From positions 1 to 23,975 of the forward strand of contig NZ_LATL02000135.1 of assembly GCF_000972705.2 (NCBI RefSeq): a DNA stretch of 23,975 nucleotides, given 5' to 3'. Of this stretch, positions 16,714 through 23,975 are shown one piece after another (positions within the stretch are counted from its first letter, which is position 1; every line of letters begins with the position of its first letter). The stretch comes from Limnoraphis robusta CS-951 (GTDB lineage: Bacteria > Cyanobacteriota > Cyanobacteriia > Cyanobacteriales > Microcoleaceae). The translations under genes and the position numbers were made by a program. Under the pieces are notes generated by a model. It was given only the letters and a program-made list of their open reading frames with translations, did no database searches and was not told where the DNA came from.

Positions 16714-16743
16714 TACTGTTGACTGGTCACTGTTCACTGTTGA

Positions 16744-16799
16744 GGGCGGGTTTATGTATATTGCTTCTGGGAAACATACATCTATTCGGAACCCGCCCC
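16744..16799 (+). repeat. 56-bp inverted-arm element, copy 4
   Basis: Identical to copy 3, displaced by 86 bp. Confidence 0.8.
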
Positions 16800-16833
16800 T
16801 ACTGTTGACTGTAACCTGTTCCCTGTTCCCTAT

Positions 16834-18561
16834 TTAATAATGATTACCGACTTTGCGATGGTGAACCGCAGGTAAAATATCAGGATCACTCACCCGTCCT
16901 GTTTCAACGGTAGCGTAAATAATCCAATGATCACTTAACTCCATCCGGCTTGCAACTTGACATTCTAGATAAGCCACAGCATCGGTTAAAATTGGACTTC
17001 CATTGCTTGCGCTTTGAGTTTCAACGCCTTCAAAACGATCCGCCCCTGGTGCAAATCGTTTGAGAAAATGACGCATGAGTTTCTGATAGTTATTTTCAGC
17101 CAATACATTTAAAACAAAGCTATCATTCACCTGCATTAACGCTTCAATTGCCCGATCTTTTGCTACGGCAATACTCAGTCCCAAAGGCTGAAAACTCGCT
17201 TGAGAAATCCAAGATGCTAACATTGCACTGCTGACTTCTCCTTTGGTTGCAGTGATAATATATAAGCCTCCACTGATACGACCGAGCGCTTTATCAAGGT
17301 CATTATCGAGGGATTTCATTTGCTGAACTGCTTTTTTCAAGCCTAACAATTGTCCCATGTCGGTTCCCGCTTCTTCACAGAGTTTATAGGTGTTTTCTGT
17401 GGGATTTTCAGTCACGCGAATAGACGGAAAGGCTTGTTTAATTCCGGTTTGTTTGAACTTGACTTCTAACGGATAAACTGATAAACTACTTTCACCACAT
17501 TCATACAAACCAAAGGCTTGTTTGGCGTGGGTTGAGGCTAAAATCGTGCTAATCGCTTCTTCTGCCAATTCCGCATCGGGGCCAGAAACAGGCGGAGTTC
17601 CAACGATTAAGCCTTGGGCGGAGCTAGCCAGTTCACGGATTTCTTGCTGATCAGCCGATCGCAAATCGAGCATTTCCACAGCAATTCCGGTTTTGGTGAC
17701 ACCGTGAGCAACGGCTTGGGACAGGCGATCGCTGTAGGCATAATCGGAATAGTAGAAGACTGCGACTGTGGTTTCTCCCTTGGTTTGGGCTTGACTCCAT
17801 TCCAAATAACGTCCGACGAATTCAACGACATTATGGCGTAACAGTGGCCCGTGTCCGGTGGCGATGGTGTTGATTTCTCCAAATTTTTCCATGCGTTTGA
17901 TCGCACTAATCACCGAACGGGCGTTAGGCGCCATTAAGCATTCATAATAGAAGCGAAAATCGGGTTCTATTTCGGCTAAATTTTCATCGTAGGTGTAATC
18001 TGAGCAGTAGTGCATCCCAAACGCATCGCAGGTAAACAGGGTTTGGGTTTTGTAATCGTATGTAAAAATGGTATCCGGCCAGTGTAAATTTGGAGCGGAA
18101 ACAAATTCTAATAGATGACCATTTCCGAGATCTAAAGTCTCGCCATTTTTAACTTGAATGCGTTTAAAGGGAACGTGAGTCAAGTTTTCCAAAAATTGAA
18201 TGGCGACTTTTGCGCCAACAATGGTAATATCGGGAGCGAGTTCTAAAACATCTTTGACTAAACCACTGTGATCGGGTTCGGTGTGGCTAATAATCAGATA
18301 GTCTATTTTACGAGGATCGATGAGTCCTTGCAGGGTGTCGAGGTACTGTTGACGGAATTTTGCGTGGGAGGTGTCAACCAGGGCGATTTTTTCGCCTCGG
18401 ATCAAGAAGGAATTGTAGGTTGTTCCGTTTTGCAGTCCAAATTCGATATCAAAGCGATCGCGATCCCAGTCGAGGGAACGAATAGCCGTTGTATCTGTAA
18501 CCGTCTGGCTGACTTCTATCGTTAGGCGACTAGATTGAACTTTATCGGTAAGGGCTACCAT
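16834..18561 (-). CDS. Class B flavodiiron protein (Flv3/Flv4 type), canonical diiron site
   Basis: A 575-residue cyanobacterial flavodiiron protein with a beta-lactamase-like diiron domain (about 30-250), a flavodoxin domain (about 265-400, opening VAVFYYSDYAYSD) and a flavin reductase domain (about 425-575, GRISGGLYIITA through VHHRKVGNHY). The full ligand set is present: H93, E95, D97, H98 (HTEPDH), H160 (LHWPD), D179 (FTCDAFG) and H237 (ATGHGPL). Such proteins reduce oxygen, or another acceptor, with electrons from the photosynthetic chain and pair with a class A partner, here encoded two genes downstream. GAGGGG (18571-18576) lies 9 nt before the ATG. The order class B, small protein, class A matches flv4-sll0218-flv2; flv3-flv1 remains possible. 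It is separated from the next gene by a repeat-filled gap. Confidence 0.93.
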   Translation of the reverse strand: MVALTDKVQSSRLTIEVSQTVTDTTAIRSLDWDRDRFDIEFGLQNGTTYNSFLIRGEKIALVDTSHAKFRQQYLDTLQGLIDPRKIDYLIISHTEPDHSGLVKDVLELAPDITIVGAKVAIQFLENLTHVPFKRIQVKNGETLDLGNGHLLEFVSAPNLHWPDTIFTYDYKTQTLFTCDAFGMHYCSDYTYDENLAEIEPDFRFYYECLMAPNARSVISAIKRMEKFGEINTIATGHGPLLRHNVVEFVGRYLEWSQAQTKGETTVAVFYYSDYAYSDRLSQAVAHGVTKTGIAVEMLDLRSADQQEIRELASSAQGLIVGTPPVSGPDAELAEEAISTILASTHAKQAFGLYECGESSLSVYPLEVKFKQTGIKQAFPSIRVTENPTENTYKLCEEAGTDMGQLLGLKKAVQQMKSLDNDLDKALGRISGGLYIITATKGEVSSAMLASWISQASFQPLGLSIAVAKDRAIEALMQVNDSFVLNVLAENNYQKLMRHFLKRFAPGADRFEGVETQSASNGSPILTDAVAYLECQVASRMELSDHWIIYATVETGRVSDPDILPAVHHRKVGNHY

Positions 18562-19283
18562 ATCTGACTTCCCCTCAGTAACTCATTATGACTTCAACTT
18601 GTCCTCTATTGTGACATGAATCAACTGTAAAGTTTTATTGAAAAACCTATATATGAGTTAAGATCCACAAAAGTTTGCTGACTTCCTCGCTGGCAGAGGG
18701 AAAAGCCACTCCCTTTGAAGGTGAGACGGCATCGGAATTCTGTAAAAATCTGGGTTGATCGTGAGCGGAAACGCATCTTCTAGTTTTTGTTATGTTTTTT
18801 AAATAAATGTTTAATGTTAGGTTATCAAGTGTTTAAATCAGAAATTTTAGAGCTAAAAAATCTCAAGTCAACTTTACACCTATTATCCCCTATTCATCAT
18901 AAATTATCACATAAAAATGTAAGGTTTACCTGACATCAATTATTGATAATCTCGTGATCAATTTTAGAGAACCAATGATTTTCCCTGAGTGAGTCAGCCG
19001 CTAAACGGGGATTAAAGATCAATATTTAAACGCTTTCTCTATGATTTTTCAGGGATGTGTTTTCAGACGGTCTGCTTGAATCAAGTCGAAGAGATTGGAA
19101 GGGTTTGTAATATTCAAGTTAAAATCGAGAAGAGACATCAACTAACCTCTGAAAAAGATGAGGTAATGCCACCAGCAAACGATTCCAGTTTATTGAGATG
19201 GCGTGCTAGGAGATCCCCCACCATCCGTTGGGTGCAGGTGTATTGATGCGAATCACTCAGTCGCACAATGAAGGAACATCCCC
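18562..19283. other. Divergent promoter region between the flavodiiron locus and the kinase gene
   Basis: 722 bp without a supportable gene; a 63-codon open frame at 19055-19246 has no recognisable features. The region must hold the promoters of both divergent units. The middle (about 18780-19050) is strongly AT-rich. An inverted repeat, TTGAT at 18943-18947 and ATCAA at 18957-18961 (9-nt spacer), could be an operator but may be chance. AAGGA at 19271-19275, 8 nt before the kinase ATG, is a good ribosome binding site. No riboswitch or terminator structure was recognised. Confidence 0.5.
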
Positions 19284-22200
19284 ATGAAATTGCGTAAGAA
19301 AACCCTGTTGATTATCGGTGCAGCCCTATCGAGTCTCCTTGTGGCACTCTATGTCACAGCGTCAATTGTCCTGCATAATAACTTTCATCAACTCGAAGTG
19401 CAATCTGTACGTCAAGCGGTGGTGCGGGCGGTGGATGCTTTACATCAAGAACAGGTGGATCTCGAGAAGCTCGCCCAAGATCAAATAGAGTTGAATGATC
19501 TTCGGGCTATCGTCAATTCTTCAAACAATCCCAGCAACACAATCAAGCTCAACTGGGAAAGACTGGAAGTGGATCTCTATGTGTTACTCAACGCCGAAGG
19601 GGAGATCGTTTTTAGTCAAGGTTTTGATCGCACGGGTAGAAATGATGCTTTGAAACCCGCACTACCGTCTGATCCTTCGTTACTGGCTTTACTCAAGCCG
19701 ACTTCAGACTCTAATATTTCTGGGTCTGCGAGTTTAGCTGGAAAAGGTGCAATTACGGGTATTTTGATGTTACCAGAAAACCCCTTATTAATTGCAGCCC
19801 AACCGATTTTTCCAAATTCCCAAAGCCCAAATCAGGGAATATTAATTTTAGGGCGTTATCTCAACACCGTTAGTCCGATTTCCGAAAATAGTCCCCTATC
19901 TATCCAGATTCAACCCTCAAATTCAGAAAGATTTTCCTCAGACGATCGCGAAATTTTTGTGAAAGTTCTCAATCCTTCTACCTTAGCGGGATATACAATC
20001 ATTCGCGATCTCTACGGGAACGCCCTACAACTCGAAGTCAACGTTGAGCGCGTTTTTTCTAAAGCGGCTCAAGATAGCCAATATCACTTAATTTTAGCCG
20101 TTTTATTGATTGGGGCAATATGCGGGGGAATTACTTTATTTGTTCTCGAAAAGTTGGTATTATCCCGTTTATCTGATTTAAATGATCAAGTGAGTCATAT
20201 TAGCAATAGTGGTGATTTGTCTCTGGAAATTTCGGTGTCGGGAGAGGATGAACTCGCCCATTTAGCAGAAACTATTAACCAGATGCTTCACGCCCTAGAA
20301 GATGCTGACTCGGATCGTTTAGAACAACAAGAACGGTATCGACTATTAGCTGAACATTCAACCGATATGATTACTCGTCATTCGGCTGAGGGAGTGATTC
20401 TTTACGCTTCACCTGCTTGTCGAACTTTACTCGGATATGAACCGGAAGAATTAGTCAATCACACCCCGGCTGATTTTCTTCATCCCCATGATATTAATAC
20501 TTTAGTCAAAGCCCATTTGTTTGTCTTGCGACAAAATGTTACCTATACGATAACTTACCGAATTCGCCACAAAAATGGAGATTATGTCTGGTTTGAAACC
20601 ACCAGTAGCGCCATTCGCACCAGTGAACATCAAGACATACAAGAAATTATAGGCGTTTCCAGAGACATTAGCGATCGCAAACAACGAGAACAACAATTAC
20701 AAGAAAGTGAAGCTTCTATTCGAGCATTATATCAAGTGACATCCGCCCGAGAACTAAACTTTGAAGAACGGCTGCGTCGCATTTTAAAGGTAGGTTGTTA
20801 TAAGTTTGGCTTAGAAGTGGGGTTACTTGCTAAAATTGAACCCGTGAATGACGCTCAAAGTTTATTCAAAATAGAAGTGATTGCAGTCGTCGGTTCTAAT
20901 CCTGTCCTGAAGAACAAAAAAGTAATTGAACTAACGGATAGTTTATTTTCCATGACAGCTACAGCGAAAAAACCGCTTTATTTTGAATCTTTGCAATATT
21001 CCGGTTTACCCCATTCGATTCAAAATCAATTGCAAATTGCCGCTTATTTGGGTATTCCGGTGATTGTTGGCGCTCAAGTGGATACAATATTATGTTTCTG
21101 GAGTCGTCAAACTAAAACAGAACCCTTTAAAGCCGTTGATCGAGAACTTTTAAAGTTAATGGCGCAATGGATCGGCGGTGAACTTGAACGTCAACAAACC
21201 GCCCAAGATTTAGCCAAGGCGCGAGATGAAGCTTTAGCCGCAACCAAAGCGAAAAGTGAGTTTTTAGCCACCATGAGTCACGAAATTAGAACCCCGATGA
21301 ATGCAGTCATTGGGATGACAGGATTGTTGTTAGATACTCGACTCACTTCTACACAGCAAGATTATGTGGAAACCATTCGCAGTAGTAGTGATGCGTTGCT
21401 TTCATTAATTAATGATATTCTGGATTTCTCTAAGATTGAATCCGGGAAATTGGAGTTAGAACGACATCCTTTTGATTTACGAACTTGTATTGAAGAATCC
21501 CTGGATTTACTGGCGACAAAAGCCGCGAGTAAAAATATTGAACTCGCCTATTTAATTGATCCGTCTACTCCGTCAAAGGTATTAGGAGATGGGGCGCGAC
21601 TCAGACAAATTTTAGTGAATTTAATTAGTAATGCGGTTAAATTTACCGAAATGGGAGAAGTGGTTATTTCTCTGAAAGCGGTTTCTTTACAGCCTGTGAT
21701 TTTAGACGAAAACACAACGGAAACCGCTAGAGAAACAACAACTCAACCTAACCGTTATGAGATTCAATTTGCAGTACGAGATACTGGAATTGGCATTCCA
21801 CCGGAACGGATGAACCGCCTGTTTAAATCTTTTAGTCAGGTGGATTCTTCAACCAGTCGTCAATATGGCGGAACGGGCTTAGGATTAGTGATTAGCAAGC
21901 GCTTGGCTGAGATGATGGGGGGTCAAATGTGGGTGGAAAGTTATGATACAATTGCAGGGGAAGCCCCTGATGATTTTACCCCGATAAGGTCGAATTTGAC
22001 AAGCGTTCGCTCAATTTCTGAGGTCACAAAAATTACTCAAATTACTCAAACGCCTCAATCTTTTATTCCTAATCAATTTGTCGGTTCTACCTTCTATTTT
22101 ACGATTATTGTAGAGTCCTGTTCTCATTTAATCACAAGCTGGGCAAAGACACCCGAACTAACCGGAAAACGCTTATTAATTGTGGATGATAATGCCACAA

Positions 22201-23438
22201 ACCGCCAAGTATTAACATTGCAAACTCAAGCCTGGGGAATGTTCGCCAAAGCCGCAGCCAATCAACAAGAAGCTATCGCTTTTATTCGGGAGGGTGAACC
22301 CTTTGATATGGCATTATTAGAGATGCAAATGCCCGATTGTGATGGTTTGACATTAGCCCGAGAAATTAGAAAATTTCCCCAATATAAAAAACTTCCATTG
22401 GTATTATTAACTTCAATGGGACAGCAGAGTATTAATCAGAATCAATTGCAAGATTTTTCAGCCTGTTTGAATAAGCCGATTAAGCAATCTCAGCTTTATA
22501 ATGTGTTGATGAATATTTTAGGTGGAGATCCCCTAGAGGTTCGTTTACCGGATCAAACTCGACTCAAACCCACCAAAGATATTCCGTTACTCGCGAAAAC
22601 ATTACCTTTGAGAATTCTACTGGCTGAAGATCATTTAGTTAATCAAAAAGTGGCGCTACAAATCTTACAACGCATGGGATATCGTGCCGATGTGGCGGGG
22701 AATGGTTTAGAGGTTTTAGAAGCCTTGCGGCGTCAATCCTATGATGTTGTATTAATGGATATGCAAATGCCAGAAATGGATGGGTTAGAAGCGGCGCGAC
22801 AGATTAAAAAACTCTATGGCGATCGCCAAACTGAAACTTCTGAACGTCCCCGAATTATTGCAGTAACTGCCAATGCAATGGAAAGCGATCGCAATGATTG
22901 TATCGCCGCAGGTATGGATGATTATATCAGTAAACCGATTAGAATGGAACAGTTAGTTGCCGTTTTACAACAATGTCAACCGATCAATCCAGGGATTTTA
23001 AATAATGCTGATGTGGCTGTTTCTCAGACAGTTCAGTTAACCCCAGAAGTTGAACAAAATCAAACCTTTCCCCCTGAAAAATCAGTTGTTCTCGATCCAA
23101 ACGTCATTGAAAGTTTACGAGAAATAGAAGCCTTAGAAGAAGCAGTCGAAGCCTATTTAGAAACCACACCGGAACTGTTAGATAAAATCGCATCTGCAAT
23201 CGCAAAATTAGACGCCGAACAACTCAAACCTGCCGCCCATTCCCTCAAATCAATTAGCGGAACGTTGGGGGCTTTAACATTATTTGAACTCTGCGAACAG
23301 TTAGAAATGAAAGCCCGTGCAACCCTGGAAAAAGGCGTTCCTTTATCCGAAGATATTACCACAATTTATGATAAAGTTACCGCAGAGTTGGGATGGGTTA
23401 AAGCTGCATTAAAACTGGAAGTTAAACGTTCCCCGTAG
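19284..23438 (+). CDS. Hybrid sensor histidine kinase: CHASE4-like, HAMP, PAS, GAF, HisKA, ATPase, two REC, HPt
   Basis: A 1384-residue membrane-bound phosphorelay kinase. Order: transmembrane helix (about 7-30), periplasmic CHASE4-like sensor (about 35-262), second helix (about 266-288), HAMP (about 289-342), PAS with PAC (about 350-470, opening [12 protein letters not shown]), a GAF-like domain (about 485-635), HisKA with H666 in [12 protein letters not shown], and the ATPase domain with N779/N783, D833 in DTGIGIP and GGTGLGL. REC1 has D968, D969 and K1064, but the phosphoacceptor position is E1013 (LLEMQMPD). REC2 is canonical (E1115, D1116, D1159, K1217). The HPt histidine is H1319 in AAHSLKS. 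Phosphate probably passes H666 to D1159 to H1319 to an unlinked regulator; none is adjacent. The ATPase domain has a non-conserved insert at about 885-930. The sensed signal is unknown. Stop at 23436-23438. Confidence 0.94.
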   Translation: MKLRKKTLLIIGAALSSLLVALYVTASIVLHNNFHQLEVQSVRQAVVRAVDALHQEQVDLEKLAQDQIELNDLRAIVNSSNNPSNTIKLNWERLEVDLYVLLNAEGEIVFSQGFDRTGRNDALKPALPSDPSLLALLKPTSDSNISGSASLAGKGAITGILMLPENPLLIAAQPIFPNSQSPNQGILILGRYLNTVSPISENSPLSIQIQPSNSERFSSDDREIFVKVLNPSTLAGYTIIRDLYGNALQLEVNVERVFSKAAQDSQYHLILAVLLIGAICGGITLFVLEKLVLSRLSDLNDQVSHISNSGDLSLEISVSGEDELAHLAETINQMLHALEDADSDRLEQQERYRLLAEHSTDMITRHSAEGVILYASPACRTLLGYEPEELVNHTPADFLHPHDINTLVKAHLFVLRQNVTYTITYRIRHKNGDYVWFETTSSAIRTSEHQDIQEIIGVSRDISDRKQREQQLQESEASIRALYQVTSARELNFEERLRRILKVGCYKFGLEVGLLAKIEPVNDAQSLFKIEVIAVVGSNPVLKNKKVIELTDSLFSMTATAKKPLYFESLQYSGLPHSIQNQLQIAAYLGIPVIVGAQVDTILCFWSRQTKTEPFKAVDRELLKLMAQWIGGELERQQTAQDLAKARDEALAATKAKSEFLATMSHEIRTPMNAVIGMTGLLLDTRLTSTQQDYVETIRSSSDALLSLINDILDFSKIESGKLELERHPFDLRTCIEESLDLLATKAASKNIELAYLIDPSTPSKVLGDGARLRQILVNLISNAVKFTEMGEVVISLKAVSLQPVILDENTTETARETTTQPNRYEIQFAVRDTGIGIPPERMNRLFKSFSQVDSSTSRQYGGTGLGLVISKRLAEMMGGQMWVESYDTIAGEAPDDFTPIRSNLTSVRSISEVTKITQITQTPQSFIPNQFVGSTFYFTIIVESCSHLITSWAKTPELTGKRLLIVDDNATNRQVLTLQTQAWGMFAKAAANQQEAIAFIREGEPFDMALLEMQMPDCDGLTLAREIRKFPQYKKLPLVLLTSMGQQSINQNQLQDFSACLNKPIKQSQLYNVLMNILGGDPLEVRLPDQTRLKPTKDIPLLAKTLPLRILLAEDHLVNQKVALQILQRMGYRADVAGNGLEVLEALRRQSYDVVLMDMQMPEMDGLEAARQIKKLYGDRQTETSERPRIIAVTANAMESDRNDCIAAGMDDYISKPIRMEQLVAVLQQCQPINPGILNNADVAVSQTVQLTPEVEQNQTFPPEKSVVLDPNVIESLREIEALEEAVEAYLETTPELLDKIASAIAKLDAEQLKPAAHSLKSISGTLGALTLFELCEQLEMKARATLEKGVPLSEDITTIYDKVTAELGWVKAALKLEVKRSP

Positions 23439-23457
23439 GGGCGCAAGGCTTGCGCCC
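23439..23457 (+). terminator. GC-rich hairpin directly after the kinase stop
   Basis: GGGCGCAAG (23439-23447) and CTTGCGCCC (23449-23457) are perfect inverted arms starting at the base after the stop codon. No T-tract follows, so it may stabilise the mRNA end or be part of a repeat rather than act as a standard terminator. Confidence 0.45.
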
Positions 23458-23521
23458 ATCAAACACCCATCTAACGCCCATCAAACACCCATCAAACACC
23501 CATCAAACACCCATCAAACAC
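23456..23521. repeat. 11-bp tandem repeat, six copies
   Basis: CCATCAAACAC repeats at 23456, 23467 (variant CCATCTAACGC), 23478, 23489, 23500 and 23511. The first unit overlaps the last bases of the hairpin after the kinase gene. Confidence 0.95.
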
Positions 23522-23558
23522 CCACTACTTAAAGATTGAGATAAACCCGCCCTAGTAG

Positions 23559-23591
23559 AAAAACCCGGTTTCTTCGAGAAACCGGGTTTTT
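23559..23591. terminator. Terminator-family hairpin after the kinase gene
   Basis: AAAAACCCGGTTTCT and AGAAACCGGGTTTTT form a perfect 15-bp stem with a TCG loop, flanked by A- and T-runs. This is the likely functional terminator for the kinase transcript, about 120 bp past its stop. Confidence 0.65.
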
Positions 23592-23620
23592 AAATCTCTT
23601 ACGCAAAGAAACCTCAGACG

Positions 23621-23676
23621 GGGCGGGTTTATATAATTGGTTTGTGAGAAATCTAAATTTGTTGTGAGGCGCGCCC
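23621..23676 (+). repeat. 56-bp element, copy 5 (variant right arm)
   Basis: GGGCGGGTTT, 36 nt, then AGGCGCGCCC. The spacer keeps TGAGAAA at the same offset as copies 1 and 2. The right arm has diverged, so the outer stem is weaker. Confidence 0.7.
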
Positions 23677-23716
23677 TAGTAGAAAAACCCGGTAACTTTA
23701 TCGCGCACCTCAGACG

Positions 23717-23772
23717 GGGCGGGTTTATATAATTGGTTTGTGGGAAATCTATATTTGTTGTGAGGCGCGCCC
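23717..23772 (+). repeat. 56-bp element, copy 6 (variant right arm)
   Basis: Same structure as copy 5, with small spacer changes (GTGGGAAA for GTGAGAAA and TATATTTG for TAAATTTG). It lies in the 23674 unit, which has lost the terminator hairpin. Confidence 0.7.
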
Positions 23773-23778
23773 TAGTAG

Positions 23779-23811
23779 AAAAACCCGGTTTCTTCGAGAA
23801 ACCGGGTTTTT
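23779..23811. terminator. Terminator-family hairpin, second array copy
   Basis: The same 15-bp stem and TCG loop as at 23559-23591, one of three in this array. As a duplicate it probably has no separate role. Confidence 0.5.
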
Positions 23812-23840
23812 AAATCTCTCACGCAAAGAAACCTCAGACG

Positions 23841-23896
23841 GGGCGGGTTTATATAATTGGTTTGTGAGAAATCTAAATTTGTTGTGAGGCGCGCCC
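23841..23896 (+). repeat. 56-bp element, copy 7 (variant right arm)
   Basis: Matches copy 5 in arms and spacer. A further partial copy begins at 23965 and runs off the window end. Confidence 0.7.
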
Positions 23897-23902
23897 TAGT
23901 AG

Positions 23903-23935
23903 AAAAACCCGGTTTCTTCGAGAAACCGGGTTTTT
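23903..23935. terminator. Terminator-family hairpin, third array copy
   Basis: The same 15-bp stem and TCG loop as at 23559-23591. Confidence 0.5.
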
Positions 23936-23975
23936 AAATCTCTTACGCAAAGAAACCTCAGACGGGGCGGGTTTA

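Larger units (their letters stand above)
16631..16812. repeat. 86-bp tandem duplication inside the flavodiiron locus
   Basis: TGTTGACTGG-type starts lie at 16631, 16717 and 16803 (partial), so the period is exactly 86 bp. Each full unit has one 56-bp inverted-arm element and a linker built of CACTGTTCACTGTTGA-like short repeats. It occupies most of the 278-bp gap between the class B flavodiiron gene and the vWA-like gene, which are on the same strand. Confidence 0.93.
23550..23975. repeat. 124-bp tandem array, cut off by the window end
   Basis: Units starting CCCTAGTAGAAAAACCCGG lie at 23550, 23674, 23770 and 23894, giving periods of 124, 96 and 124 bp and a partial last unit. Each full unit combines one terminator-family hairpin and one 56-bip-class GGGCGGGTTT element. 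The unit at 23674 is 28 bp shorter because its hairpin is replaced by GGTAACTTTATCGCGCACC. No gene is present in this 3' gap. Confidence 0.95.

Noticed and set aside
18943..18961. TTGAT-N9-ATCAA inverted repeat as a regulator binding site
   Set aside because: Short arms in very AT-rich DNA are expected by chance; no known regulator consensus was matched, so it is only mentioned in the gap entry.
19055..19246. 63-codon open frame upstream of the hybrid kinase
   Set aside because: Not in frame with the kinase and lacks family features; it could be a leader peptide, but nothing in the sequence supports this.

Overview
This looks like chromosomal DNA of a filamentous, Oscillatoria-type cyanobacterium (Planktothrix, Microcoleus, Arthrospira and relatives are the closest guesses). 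The evidence is a paired class A and class B flavodiiron protein locus with C-terminal flavin reductase domains, a carotenoid oxygenase, the HIP1 octamer GCGATCGC recurring through both genes and gaps (for example at 3891, 6666, 7661 and 8458), moderate GC content, and several families of short hairpin repeats in the gaps. No rRNA, tRNA or CRISPR array was found.

Layout. 1-331 is a gap with a terminator hairpin and a short tandem repeat. 332-5021 (minus) is treZ-treY, the pair that makes trehalose from the ends of glycogen-like glucans. 5091-6339 holds a solitary TnpB gene with a plausible guide-RNA/right-end structure pressed against the treZ upstream region. 6359-7411 (minus) is an EamA/DMT exporter. 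7601-8921 (plus) is a short SppA-type peptidase followed by AroH chorismate mutase, which starts at a GTG at 8532 with a clear ribosome binding site. 9076-10461 (minus) is a carotenoid cleavage oxygenase and 11043-12656 (minus) is MurJ, starting at GTG. 12797-13525 (plus) is SfsA. 13551-14150 is a nine-copy ~66-bp tandem array. 14160-18561 (minus) is a three-gene flavodiiron locus: class B protein, a vWA-like protein with a degraded metal site, and a class A protein. 19284-23438 (plus) is a 1384-residue hybrid sensor kinase. The last 540 bp are an 11-bp tandem repeat and a 124-bp tandem array that runs off the window.

How it works together. Most genes are unrelated single-function housekeeping or stress genes. 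The two real units are treZ-treY and the flavodiiron locus. In the latter, the gene order (class B, small protein, class A) matches the flv4-sll0218-flv2 operon of Synechocystis, which safely disposes of photosynthetic electrons. I cannot separate the Flv4/Flv2 and Flv3/Flv1 assignments by eye.

The least explained material is the repeats. A 56-bp element (GGGCGGGTTT, exactly 36 nt, then AACCCGCCCC or a variant) occurs seven times in full in three gaps, always in the same orientation and always inside local tandem duplications of different period (75, 86, and 124 or 96 bp). A second family, a perfect 15-bp stem around AACCCGGTTTCT, sits downstream of genes like a terminator. Protein-level oddities are a REC domain with Glu at the phosphoacceptor position, an AroH whose active-site carboxylate appears to have moved, and the vWA protein without its MIDAS aspartate.
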